From Methylomonas sp. (GTDB lineage Bacteria; Pseudomonadota; Gammaproteobacteria; Methylococcales; Methylomonadaceae), in assembly GCA_026989715.1 (NCBI GenBank), contig JALSIU010000033.1, forward strand, positions 1 through 29,965: a stretch of DNA of 29,965 nt, read 5' to 3'. A program made the position numbers and the translations under genes. This document shows, piece after piece, positions 1 through 7,707 of this stretch. The notes under the pieces were generated by a model. That model did no database searches and was not told the DNA's origin. It saw only the letters and a list, made by a program, of their open reading frames with translations. Positions within the stretch are counted from its first letter, which is position 1. Each line of letters begins with the position of its first letter.

Positions 1-270
1 GCGGTCTTTAAAAAATCGAACTTTAGCTTTTTGCATTTCAACAATAAACTTAGTTCCGGACTCGGTTTGACAATAAATATCAAAAATTGCCGTACGCTCA
101 ACAGGCGTATTATTCAAATTTTCTGAGTTTTTAAACTGTAATGTTGCAATCTGATGGTGTGGAGGCAATAGCTGATTTAAGAAATCTATCAATAAATCTT
201 TGCTCCCCTCCTCACCAAAGAGCTTTTTAAAACCAAAGTCAGTATACGGGTTAAAATATTTTGTTTGCAT
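1..270 (-). CDS. Rpn/PD-(D/E)XK nuclease family transposase, N-terminal part (cut by window edge)
   Basis: Ninety codons are visible, running off the left edge; the ATG is at 268-270. The protein opens with an N-P-Y-T-D-F-G-F-K-K-L-F-G motif followed by a G-S-K-D-L-L-I-D-F-L-N stretch, the typical start of the Rpn / 'PD-(D/E)XK nuclease family transposase' family (PF12784). An Asp in the I-F-D-I-Y-C strand and a V-E-M-Q strand supply the D...ExQ form of the nuclease core. Characterised Rpn proteins are DNA endonucleases that promote RecA-independent recombination; many genomes carry several copies. Whether this copy is intact cannot be judged. It lies in the same direction as nqrM, 44 bases downstream of it, and is probably an independent accessory gene. 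Confidence 0.8.
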   Translation of the reverse strand, partial: MQTKYFNPYTDFGFKKLFGEEGSKDLLIDFLNQLLPPHHQIATLQFKNSENLNNTPVERTAIFDIYCQTESGTKFIVEMQKAKVRFFKDR

Positions 271-314
271 GGGGCTAGTTCTGATAACGACAACTGTTCA
301 CAACTAACATAAAC

Positions 315-506
315 TTAATTTGCTGCTTCAGCTTCAGCCTCAGCATCCAATTTTTTTCTTTTATCGCACTTCTCAACACAAATACAATTTCCCGCCCCCG
401 CACCGCCGCAAGAACCTTTAATCGCATGACGACCAAAAATAACGCCTACCGCCATCACAAGAATCACTAAAATCATAAATGCAAATGTCACTAAAAAATA
501 AATCAT
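315..506 (-). CDS. nqrM: Na+-NQR maturation protein NqrM (DUF539)
   Basis: This 63-residue protein has one N-terminal membrane helix (about residues 3-26) followed by a short cysteine-rich segment with four Cys (C-G-G-A-G-A-G-N-C-I-C-V-E-K-C) and a charged tail. That is the NqrM layout. NqrM is required for assembly of Na+-NQR; it is thought to deliver iron to the Cys4 centre shared by NqrD and NqrE in the membrane. The gene follows apbE after 6 bases, at the end of the nqr operon, its usual place. An AGGT ribosome site about 7 bases before the ATG supports the start. The tail is an A-E repeat (DAEAEAEAAN) with no known role. Confidence 0.92.
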   Translation of the reverse strand: MIYFLVTFAFMILVILVMAVGVIFGRHAIKGSCGGAGAGNCICVEKCDKRKKLDAEAEAEAAN

Positions 507-512
507 GATTAC

Positions 513-1550
513 CTACCCCTTGGTTAACTCTAAAAATAAAGGTGTTGCATGCTCTACAAAACCTTGGTCTGTTTTTATAATAAAAAACGCGGCAATTTTT
601 TGTTGCACTGCAGTTTGATAGCCGACATCAGGCCCTAAAACCATTAAAGCAGTCGCCCATGCATCCGCTTGCATACAGGTATCACTTAAAATGGTGACTG
701 ATGCCAATTTATGCGTTATAGGATACCCGGTGCGCGGATCAATCGTATGTGAAAACCGTTGTCCATTTTGCTCAAAGAAGTTTCGGTAATCACCTGAAGT
801 GGCCATTGCCTTATCTGTAATAGGCAATACTTTCTGTAACTCACGCTTCGCACTATTAGGTTTTTCAATGGCAATTCGCCACCGCTTTCCCTGCAGATTA
901 ACACCTTTTAGGCGTAATTCTCCACCTATTTCTACCAAATAATCAGCAATGCCTTGTGCTTCTAAGAGCTCTGCAACTGCATCAACCGCATAACCTTTAG
1001 CTAATGCAGATAAATCCATCGTTAACCCAGCTATTTTTTTAGTCACCGTTTTAGCCGATGCATCTAATACCAGATTTTGATAGCCACTGTTTGCTAATAA
1101 CTGCTTTATTGCCTGCGCATCCGGCGTTTGGTAGCGCATAACATCTGGGCCAAACCCCCATAAATTAACTAATGCTCCCACCGTAATATCAAAAGCCCCT
1201 CCTGATAATTGACTGATTTCCTGAGCCGCGGCCAACACCTTAAATAATTCCAAAGAAACCGTTTGTGCGACCTTACTATCTGCATGATTTAATAAAGAAA
1301 GTTCTGAATCATTCAGGTAAGTAGACATACTTTGGTTAATAAGCGTTAACCTATCTTGAATTAACTCTTGCAATTGTGCAACGCTTACGCCTTCAGGTAA
1401 ATGCGTTACCTTAATGGAAAAACTAGTTCCCATGACAGACGCAGAATAATTAAATGGGTAAGTTTTTGGAGCTGTTTTTTCACAGCCTGATAACAAAAAA
1501 ACGAGGATTAAGACTAAGCCTAACCCTCGTTTTGAGAATTCTTTTTGCAT
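513..1550 (-). CDS. apbE: FAD:protein FMN transferase ApbE (lipoprotein)
   Basis: ApbE uses FAD to attach FMN through a phosphoester bond to a threonine in target flavoproteins, here NqrB and NqrC. The 345-residue protein starts with a lipoprotein signal (hydrophobic stretch ending in L-L-S-G-C, lipid Cys at residue 23), so it should be anchored facing the periplasm. Family motifs are present: M-G-T-S-F-S-I at 40-46, A-L-A-K-G-Y-A-V-D near 182-190, G-G-E-L-R-L-K-G at 209-216, H-T-I-D-P-R-T-G-Y-P at 268-277 and D-A-W-A-T-A-L-M near 298-305. Length is normal for the family. It lies between nqrF and nqrM. A stable hairpin occupies the 53-base spacer after nqrF, and the ribosome site before its ATG is weak, so its level may be set separately from the structural genes. 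Confidence 0.95.
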   Translation of the reverse strand: MQKEFSKRGLGLVLILVFLLSGCEKTAPKTYPFNYSASVMGTSFSIKVTHLPEGVSVAQLQELIQDRLTLINQSMSTYLNDSELSLLNHADSKVAQTVSLELFKVLAAAQEISQLSGGAFDITVGALVNLWGFGPDVMRYQTPDAQAIKQLLANSGYQNLVLDASAKTVTKKIAGLTMDLSALAKGYAVDAVAELLEAQGIADYLVEIGGELRLKGVNLQGKRWRIAIEKPNSAKRELQKVLPITDKAMATSGDYRNFFEQNGQRFSHTIDPRTGYPITHKLASVTILSDTCMQADAWATALMVLGPDVGYQTAVQQKIAAFFIIKTDQGFVEHATPLFLELTKG

Positions 1551-1570
1551 GACTATTTCTACTATAAATC

Positions 1571-1594
1571 ACGGGGCGAGTTTCCTCGCCCCGT
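1571..1594 (-). other. GC-rich hairpin between nqrF and apbE
   Basis: A perfect 10-bp inverted repeat (arms 1571-1580 and 1585-1594, ACGGGGCGAG / CTCGCCCCGT) encloses four bases that read GAAA on the transcribed strand, a stable tetraloop. It is much more GC-rich than its surroundings. No U-run follows it on the minus strand, so it is not a standard intrinsic terminator. Being in the nqrF-apbE spacer, it is more likely a processing or mRNA-stabilising element, or an attenuator lowering expression of apbE-nqrM relative to the pump subunits. Confidence 0.6.
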
Positions 1595-1603
1595 AACGTC
1601 TAT

Positions 1604-2824
1604 TTAACCACCGAAGTCATCTAACATGATGTTTTCAGGCTCTACGCCATTTTCAAGCAACATATTAATAACCGATGAATTCATTATTGGAGGCCCACAC
1701 ATGTAGAACTCACAATCTTCCGGTGCAGGATGATTTTTGATAAATTCTTCAAATAAGACATTATGAATAAAACCTGTATACCCTTCCCAGTTATCTTCAG
1801 GTAGAGGATCAGATAAAGCAACATGCCATTCAAAGTTATCATTTTCTTTCGCAAGCATATCAAAATCTTCTACATAGAACATTTCACGCTTACTACGCGC
1901 ACCATACCAGAAAGTCATTTTGCGTTTTGATTTCAAACGACGTAATTGATCAAAGATATGCGAACGCATTGGTGCCATACCGGCTCCACCACCAACAAAG
2001 ACCATTTCGGCATCTGTCTCTTTCGCATAAAATTCACCATACGGCCCTGACACAATACATTTATCACCCGGCTTCAAATCAAAAATATAAGAAGACATAA
2101 TTCCTGGCGGTACCGAATCAGGTGCGCCTGGAGGAGGCGTTGCAATCCGTACGTTCAACATGATTTCTTTTTCTTCCGGATAAGAAGCCATCGAGTACGC
2201 ACGTAATGTATCTTCTTTTACATCAGAAACATAACGCCATAAATCATATTTATCCCAATCATCACGAAATTCTTCTTCAATATCAAAATCAGAATATTTG
2301 GCAACATGTGGTGGACATTCAATTTGAATATATCCCCCAGCTCTATAGTTAATTTCTTCGCCTTCAGGCAAATCTAATACTAACTCTTTAATAAATGTCG
2401 CCACATTATGGTTAGATTTAACCGTACATTCCCATTTTTTAACACCGAAAACGCTGTCTTCGACTTCAATGTTCATGTCGTGTTTAATCGCAACCTGACA
2501 AGCAAGACGCTCACCTTCTGCCGCTTCACGTTTAGTAATATGTCCTAATTCGGTCGGTAAAATTTCTCCACCGCCTGAATGAATTTTTACTTTACATTGC
2601 GCACAAGTACCACCACCACCACAGGCTGATGGAACAAATAAGCCATTATCGGCCAATGCAGTTAATAACTTGCCACCTACCGGTACATGAATCTTTTTCT
2701 CATCATTGATAAGAATTTCAACATCCCCAGAGGCAACTAATTTACTCTTTGCTCCGATGATAACAAACACCAGTGCAATCACGATAACCGTGAAAATAAT
2801 AATCCCTAATGCAATCTCTAGCAT
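1604..2824 (-). CDS. nqrF: Na+-NQR subunit F, NADH-oxidising 2Fe-2S/FAD reductase
   Basis: NqrF is the electron-entry subunit: NADH reduces FAD, and electrons pass to a 2Fe-2S cluster and on into the membrane pump. The 406 residues show, in order, one N-terminal membrane helix (about 4-24), a plant-type ferredoxin domain with cluster cysteines C68, C74, C77 and C109 (C-G-G-G-G-T-C-A-Q-C-K), an FAD-binding R-A-Y-S-M-A-S-Y motif, and an NADH-binding domain with G-G-G-A-G-M-A-P-M and a C-terminal Y-M-C-G-P-P motif. Length matches the family (about 407). It follows nqrE after 12 bases and is the last structural subunit gene before apbE. Confidence 0.98.
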   Translation of the reverse strand: MLEIALGIIIFTVIVIALVFVIIGAKSKLVASGDVEILINDEKKIHVPVGGKLLTALADNGLFVPSACGGGGTCAQCKVKIHSGGGEILPTELGHITKREAAEGERLACQVAIKHDMNIEVEDSVFGVKKWECTVKSNHNVATFIKELVLDLPEGEEINYRAGGYIQIECPPHVAKYSDFDIEEEFRDDWDKYDLWRYVSDVKEDTLRAYSMASYPEEKEIMLNVRIATPPPGAPDSVPPGIMSSYIFDLKPGDKCIVSGPYGEFYAKETDAEMVFVGGGAGMAPMRSHIFDQLRRLKSKRKMTFWYGARSKREMFYVEDFDMLAKENDNFEWHVALSDPLPEDNWEGYTGFIHNVLFEEFIKNHPAPEDCEFYMCGPPIMNSSVINMLLENGVEPENIMLDDFGG

Positions 2825-2836
2825 TACGATACCTTC

Positions 2837-3445
2837 TTAAAGTTGGATTCCGGAGAAAGCCATGAAGCCAAGTGACATCAGACCCGCGCTAATAAATGTA
2901 ATCCCTAGACCTTCTAGACCTTTTGGAATATCACTGTATTTTAGTTTTTCACGAACACCCGCCATCACTGTGATAGCCAGCATCCACCCAAAACCACTAC
3001 CAATACCGTAAACAACACTTTGCGTAAAGTCGTAATCACGTTCAATCATGAACAAACTACCCCCTAAAATCGCACAGTTAACGGTAATTAATGGCAAAAA
3101 TACGCCCAACGCATGATATAAAGCAGGAAAAAATTTATCTAAAATCATTTCCAAAATTTGTACCAACGCTGCAATCATACCAATACAGCTCAATAATGCT
3201 AAAAAGCTAAGATCAACACCTGTAATACCCATCCAAGATAAGGCATCTTCTTTTAGTAAAGTGTGATAAATAAGGTTATTCACAGGAACGGTAATGACTT
3301 GCACCACCATAACCGCAATACCCAAACCCATCGCTGTCGAAATTTTCTTTGACACCGCTAGGAAAGTACACATCCCCAAAAAGAATGCTAAGGCCAGATT
3401 TTCAATGAAAACCGCTTTGATAAATAAACTAATATATGCTTCCAT
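2837..3445 (-). CDS. nqrE: Na+-NQR subunit E, membrane iron-centre subunit
   Basis: This 202-residue polytopic membrane protein of the RnfA/NqrE family has about six hydrophobic helices. The two half-helix cysteines that, with those of NqrD, hold the intramembrane iron centre are visible: C26 in L-G-M-C-T-F and another in V-N-C-A-I-L-G-G. The protein lies in the inner membrane and passes electrons from NqrF toward NqrC/NqrB. Its ATG overlaps the nqrD stop by one base (TAATG), indicating translational coupling. Confidence 0.97.
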   Translation of the reverse strand: MEAYISLFIKAVFIENLALAFFLGMCTFLAVSKKISTAMGLGIAVMVVQVITVPVNNLIYHTLLKEDALSWMGITGVDLSFLALLSCIGMIAALVQILEMILDKFFPALYHALGVFLPLITVNCAILGGSLFMIERDYDFTQSVVYGIGSGFGWMLAITVMAGVREKLKYSDIPKGLEGLGITFISAGLMSLGFMAFSGIQL

Positions 3446-4110
3446 TAGTGATGTCCTCCTTCACCATGCGCTATATCCATAATTTTAAAATCAGCCGCTT
3501 CATTTTGCTCAGGTTTCCATTGACGGAAAACCCAAATAATAAAACCAATAATAAAGAATGCACTCGGTGGCAACAGCATCATACCGTTAGGATCATACCA
3601 CCCCCCATCTTTAACCAATGGAAAGATATCAATTCCTAATAATTTACCGGAACCAAATAACTCTCTAAAAAAGGCAACAATGACCAAGATTAAACTATAA
3701 CCTAAACCATTACCGATACCATCAATGAAACTCGCCATTGGCGGATTCTTCATGGCATACGCTTCAGCACGCCCCATAACAATACAGTTGGTGATAATCA
3801 AACCGACAAAAACCGATAATTGCTTACTGACATCGTAAACAAACGCTTTTAAGATTTGATCAACGATAATAACCAAAGAAGCAATAATCGTCATTTGTAC
3901 AATGATACGAATACTACTGGGAATATGATTACGAATCGCGCTAATTGCTGCACTTGAACACGCGGTTACAGCGGTTAAGGCAATAGCCATAATTAATGAA
4001 GTTGACATTTGCGAAGTAACCGCCAATGCCGAACAGATACCCAATACTTGTAATGTAATCGGGTTATTATTGACCAATGGATCGGTCAGTACTTTTTTTG
4101 TATCAGTCAT
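3445..4110 (-). CDS. nqrD: Na+-NQR subunit D, membrane iron-centre subunit
   Basis: NqrD is the pseudo-symmetric partner of NqrE (RnfE/NqrD family). The 221 residues contain about six membrane helices. Iron-ligand cysteines are visible at C26 (L-G-I-C-S-A-L-A) and in the I-I-T-N-C-I-V-M-G-R-A motif, which is highly conserved in NqrD. The C-terminus is short, charged and histidine-ending (E-G-G-H-H). It is preceded by nqrC with a 9-base gap and overlaps nqrE by one base, so D and E are probably made in equal amounts. Confidence 0.97.
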   Translation of the reverse strand: MTDTKKVLTDPLVNNNPITLQVLGICSALAVTSQMSTSLIMAIALTAVTACSSAAISAIRNHIPSSIRIIVQMTIIASLVIIVDQILKAFVYDVSKQLSVFVGLIITNCIVMGRAEAYAMKNPPMASFIDGIGNGLGYSLILVIVAFFRELFGSGKLLGIDIFPLVKDGGWYDPNGMMLLPPSAFFIIGFIIWVFRQWKPEQNEAADFKIMDIAHGEGGHH

Positions 4111-4119
4111 AAGTAACTC

Positions 4120-4995
4120 CTAACCCTTCGTTCTTACTTTATCTAAATAAGCCGCAAAACCTTCTTGGCTCATCCAGAATTTAACAAGATTAGTAACTCC
4201 CACACTTGTCAGTGTAGCCCCAGCCAAACCATCAACCTGAAATTCAGAACCTGGTTTTGAATTATCAACCGTGCCTTTAATCAAACCTAATGCAACCGCA
4301 CCTGATTCGTCATAAACTTTTTTACCTTTCCATAATGCACGCCAATTAGGGTTTACGACTTCAGCCCCTAAGCCCGGCGTTTCACCTTGGTCATAAAAGT
4401 TAATGCTTTGTACAGTCTGGCCATCAGCGTCAACCGCAAGAAAACCATACATTGTTGACCATAAACCATAGCCATGTACAGGCAAAATAATTGATTTAAT
4501 GGTATCGCCTTCTTTGACTAAATAAACTTTAGCAATTTTAGCGCGAACCTTAATGCTGGCAATATCTTGGTCTTTCGTTAAAGCAACATTTTGCTTAGGA
4601 TCTTTAGCTGCTTTACGTTGATCGTAAGCCTCTACATCACCTTCGACATATTCACCTGTTGCCACATCGACTAATTTGGCTTCAATTTTTTCAGCAAACG
4701 CAGCATTAATATCCGTACCATCTTGCAACAAGCCCGCGACATCAAGAATATTTTTCTTCATATCCAGTGCTTTATTTTCAATTTGCAAAGGTCGTAACGC
4801 AACCGCTGCTATTGAAACCAAGATCGCACAAACAAAACACAACGACAAAGCCACTGCAATCGTTTTTTCCAGACTATCATTACTTAAAGCAAGTACTTTA
4901 TCTCGGTACTTAGCAAATTTTTGGTAATGCTCACACTTTTCCAATTTCTCGCAAAGTGGCCCCATATATTTACAACTCTTATTTTCGTTAGGCAT
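4120..4995 (-). CDS. nqrC: Na+-NQR subunit C, FMN-bearing, with Cys-rich N-terminal extension
   Basis: NqrC carries a covalently bound FMN in its periplasmic domain and shuttles electrons between the NqrD/E iron centre and NqrB. This copy has 291 residues against about 257 in Vibrio. The extra length is mainly at the N-terminus: about 35 residues before the membrane helix (about 44-66), with cysteines at 8, 15 and 21. The start is supported by a GAAGGA ribosome site about 9 bases upstream and by an 8-base overlap with the nqrB stop; the internal ATG at codon 11 has a poorer site. The FMN-attachment motif is D-G-L-A-G-A-T, flavinylated Thr at about 261; the usual Ser before G-A-T is Ala here. 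The rest (P-G-L-G-A-E-V, Y-G-L-W-S-T-M-Y) is ordinary. Confidence 0.97.
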   Translation of the reverse strand: MPNENKSCKYMGPLCEKLEKCEHYQKFAKYRDKVLALSNDSLEKTIAVALSLCFVCAILVSIAAVALRPLQIENKALDMKKNILDVAGLLQDGTDINAAFAEKIEAKLVDVATGEYVEGDVEAYDQRKAAKDPKQNVALTKDQDIASIKVRAKIAKVYLVKEGDTIKSIILPVHGYGLWSTMYGFLAVDADGQTVQSINFYDQGETPGLGAEVVNPNWRALWKGKKVYDESGAVALGLIKGTVDNSKPGSEFQVDGLAGATLTSVGVTNLVKFWMSQEGFAAYLDKVRTKG

Positions 4996-6190
4996 TGCGC
5001 TTCATCCTTCTCTTAATATTTGCCTGAACGACAAAATAATCAATAACAGGTGCAAACATATTAGCGAATAAGATTGATAACATCATGCCTTCAGGGAAAG
5101 CAGGATTTACCACACGCACTAATACCACCATGACTCCAATTAAGGCACCAAATATCCAACGCCCTGTATTCGTCATTGCAGCCGACACAGGGTCAGTTGC
5201 CATATACACCATACCAAAAGCAAAACCACCTAATGTTAAATGCCAATAAAAAGGCATTGCAAACATTGGGTTAGTATCACTACCGATAATGTTAAATAAT
5301 AAAGAAGTGGCTACCATCCCGCCAAAAACACCCGCCATAATACGGTATGATGCAATTCGCGTGTACAATAAAAATGCCGCACCAATCATAATAGCTAACG
5401 TAGAAGTTTCACCAATAGAGCCTGGAATAAACCCCATAAAACTTTGGAACCAGCCATAACCTGCCGCATTAACGGCATCAATACCACCTTGAGCTGCCAA
5501 ACCTAAAGGTGTCGCCATGGTATAACCATCAACACCCACCCATGCCGTATCCCCTGAAATAGCCGCAGGATAAGCAAAGAATAAGAATGCACGCCCTGTT
5601 AACGCAGGATTAAGAAAGTTTTTACCTGTACCACCAAAAACTTCTTTACCAATCACGATACCAAATGAAATACCTAAAGCAACCTGCCATAAAGGCATAT
5701 CAGGCGGTAGAATCAAGGTATATAACATAGAAGAAACCAAGAAACCTTCGTTTACTTCATGACCACGAACCGTTGCGAATAAAACCTCCCAAATACCACC
5801 GACAGCCAGTGTTACCAAGTAGATAGGCAAGAAAAATAACGCGCCATGTACAAAGTTGGCAATGGGATTCATAGGGTTATAACCAAACAATGACATAGGA
5901 ATACTACGCCAACCGGTTGTTTCACTCAGCCCCATTGCTTCTATCGCCAAATTAGCTTGATAACCTGAGTTATACATGGCCATTAAGATACAGAAAAAAG
6001 TCGCAATGACCACAAAAGTCATGGTGCGCTTCAAATCATTGCCATCACGCACATGAGTCGTACCACGCGTAACGTCTGCGGGAGTGTAGATAAAAGTATC
6101 GACCATCTCATAGAGACCGTAATACTTTTCTAACTTGCCGCCTTTAGTAAAGATTGGCTCAATACTATCTAAAAAAGCTCTAGCATTCAT
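4988..6190 (-). CDS. nqrB: Na+-NQR subunit B, quinone/riboflavin/FMN membrane subunit
   Basis: NqrB is the large membrane subunit that forms the sodium path and receives electrons from NqrC; it holds covalent FMN and, in studied enzymes, riboflavin. The 400-residue protein (Vibrio about 415) has about ten membrane helices. The flavinylation motif D-G-Y-T-M-A-T is at 221-227, with T227 the expected FMN threonine for ApbE. Other family motifs include G-K-E-V-F-G-G-T-G-K-N-F-L-N-P (about 181-195) and M-A-T-D-P-V-S-A. It starts directly after the nqrA stop (TAA-ATG) and overlaps nqrC by 8 bases. Confidence 0.98.
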   Translation of the reverse strand: MNARAFLDSIEPIFTKGGKLEKYYGLYEMVDTFIYTPADVTRGTTHVRDGNDLKRTMTFVVIATFFCILMAMYNSGYQANLAIEAMGLSETTGWRSIPMSLFGYNPMNPIANFVHGALFFLPIYLVTLAVGGIWEVLFATVRGHEVNEGFLVSSMLYTLILPPDMPLWQVALGISFGIVIGKEVFGGTGKNFLNPALTGRAFLFFAYPAAISGDTAWVGVDGYTMATPLGLAAQGGIDAVNAAGYGWFQSFMGFIPGSIGETSTLAIMIGAAFLLYTRIASYRIMAGVFGGMVATSLLFNIIGSDTNPMFAMPFYWHLTLGGFAFGMVYMATDPVSAAMTNTGRWIFGALIGVMVVLVRVVNPAFPEGMMLSILFANMFAPVIDYFVVQANIKRRMKRNA

Positions 6191-7540
6191 TTAGCCTTCC
6201 TTCTCGATTTTAGTTAAATTTGCTCGTAAAACCGGTGCAAAATCATGTTTACCGGGGTCTACGAATGTAAATAAAGACATATCCTCTTCATCTAACTCCA
6301 AACATCCTAATAACTGCGCTTGATCAGTATCTCCGACAACCATTGCTTTTAACAAAGGCGTTGCCAAAATATCTAACGGCATAACTGACTCAAACACCCC
6401 AACAGGCACAATCGCTCTATTTGAGCCATTTTTATCTGTTGTCAAAGGAAATAAACGCCCTGAAGCGCGATCACGGCTTGAAGTATAAACATTCATTGCA
6501 GAATATTTATTCTTACCGGCAACAATCCAGCCAAACAACTCACGATCTCGGCCTTCACGCAAAGCAGATATTTGATTGCTATAACAGCCTAAAAATGCCG
6601 CCCAATCAGCCGCTTCACGGCCATATAGAACCGAACCGGAAATTACCCGGTTTTCATCATCATTTAATTGACCAGCCACTAATTCATCCGTATTAGCGCC
6701 GACACGCGTACGAATCAACCGAGGCTCTTTAACAGCGGGGCCTGCCAACGACACAACACGTTCAACATTTAGCTTACCTGTGGTAAACAAAGCACCTATC
6801 GCAATAATGGCTTGATAATCCAAATGCCAAACGGTTTTATCAACACCGACAGGGTCTAATAAATGAATATGTGTACTGGGTAAACCTGCAGGATGTGCGC
6901 CGGAAAATTCTGCAACAGTCACGGCAGCATCACCGGTTGCAATATCAGCACCTGTTGCTTTACAAAGATAAGTTTTGCCACCTGTTAATTTAGTTATTGC
7001 AACTAAACCATTGGTAAAATCTTCACTACGCTCGCCAATAATAACAGTGGGATCAGCGGCGAGTGGGCGTGTATCAATTGCCGTCACAAATATTGAGCTA
7101 GGCGTACTACCAACTTCAGGTATTTTGCCATAAGGACGCGTTCTTAAAGTCGTCCATAATCCGGAAGCAAGTAAGTTTTCAGTGACCTGTTCAGCGGTTA
7201 GCTTTGCTAACTCTGCCGCTGAGTATGCCTGAAATGATTCTTGTTGCTTACCTTTTAATTCAATCACAACGGATTGTAATACTCGTTTCTCTCCACGATG
7301 GATAGCCGTAATGGTTCCTGCACCAGGTGCCGTAAACATAACGCCAGGGTTCTTTTTATCTTCAAAAAGAGCCTGACCCAGTTTTACTTTATCACCCACA
7401 GCAACCAGCATTTTAGGCTTCATGCCCACATAATCCATCCCCAAGATAGCAACCGATGAAACCTGATTGCCCTCTTCAATGGTCTGTTTGGGTGCTCCCG
7501 TAATCGGCAGATCCAAACTTTCTTTTATAGTAAATTGCAT
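6191..7540 (-). CDS. nqrA: Na+-NQR subunit A, cytoplasmic quinone-associated subunit
   Basis: NqrA is the peripheral cytoplasmic subunit, first gene of the operon and needed for quinone interaction. The 449-residue length and motifs such as L-P-I-T-G-A-P near the N-terminus, F-T-A-P-G-A-G-T-I (a barrel-sandwich fold) and a G-A-H-P-A-G-L-P-S-T-H-I-H stretch match NqrA. No membrane helix is seen. A predicted promoter with a well-matched -35 and -10 lies about 100 bases upstream, giving an estimated leader of about 90 nt. Confidence 0.98.
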   Translation of the reverse strand: MQFTIKESLDLPITGAPKQTIEEGNQVSSVAILGMDYVGMKPKMLVAVGDKVKLGQALFEDKKNPGVMFTAPGAGTITAIHRGEKRVLQSVVIELKGKQQESFQAYSAAELAKLTAEQVTENLLASGLWTTLRTRPYGKIPEVGSTPSSIFVTAIDTRPLAADPTVIIGERSEDFTNGLVAITKLTGGKTYLCKATGADIATGDAAVTVAEFSGAHPAGLPSTHIHLLDPVGVDKTVWHLDYQAIIAIGALFTTGKLNVERVVSLAGPAVKEPRLIRTRVGANTDELVAGQLNDDENRVISGSVLYGREAADWAAFLGCYSNQISALREGRDRELFGWIVAGKNKYSAMNVYTSSRDRASGRLFPLTTDKNGSNRAIVPVGVFESVMPLDILATPLLKAMVVGDTDQAQLLGCLELDEEDMSLFTFVDPGKHDFAPVLRANLTKIEKEG

Positions 7541-7638
7541 AGTAAATAAGCCTGTTGTCCAGACAAGTTGAGGTTCACCCCCTTACCAACACTAAAATGC
7601 ATGTTTATAAAGGGCACTTCAATACGAAAAACTTTACT

Positions 7639-7667
7639 ATTATTCCATAAAAATAAGCCATTCTCAA
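7639..7667 (-). promoter_or_regulatory. Predicted sigma70 promoter of the nqr operon
   Basis: On the minus strand, TTGAGA (7662-7667) and AATAAT (7639-7644) each match the sigma70 consensus at five of six positions, separated by exactly 17 bases. Transcription would start near 7632, giving a leader of roughly 90 nt before nqrA. This is one of the best-matched promoters in the window. Confidence 0.6.
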
Positions 7668-7681
7668 TGCGCGTTCGCATT
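7666..7681 (-). promoter_or_regulatory. Inverted repeat abutting the nqr -35 box, operator candidate
   Basis: A perfect dyad AATGCG-N4-CGCATT spans 7666-7681 and overlaps the first two bases of the -35 hexamer. The ATGCG-N4-CGCAT form resembles the T-N(10-11)-A dyads bound by LysR-type regulators, and a LysR gene lies 27 bases away. Position at about -35 to -50 would suit an activator or a repressor. Confidence 0.4.
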
Positions 7682-7707
7682 CAAAAGCATACTATTATGA
7701 CAATTGG

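Noticed and set aside
6421..6696. 91-codon plus-strand frame inside nqrA
   Set aside because: It is antisense to a well-supported conserved gene and has no family features.
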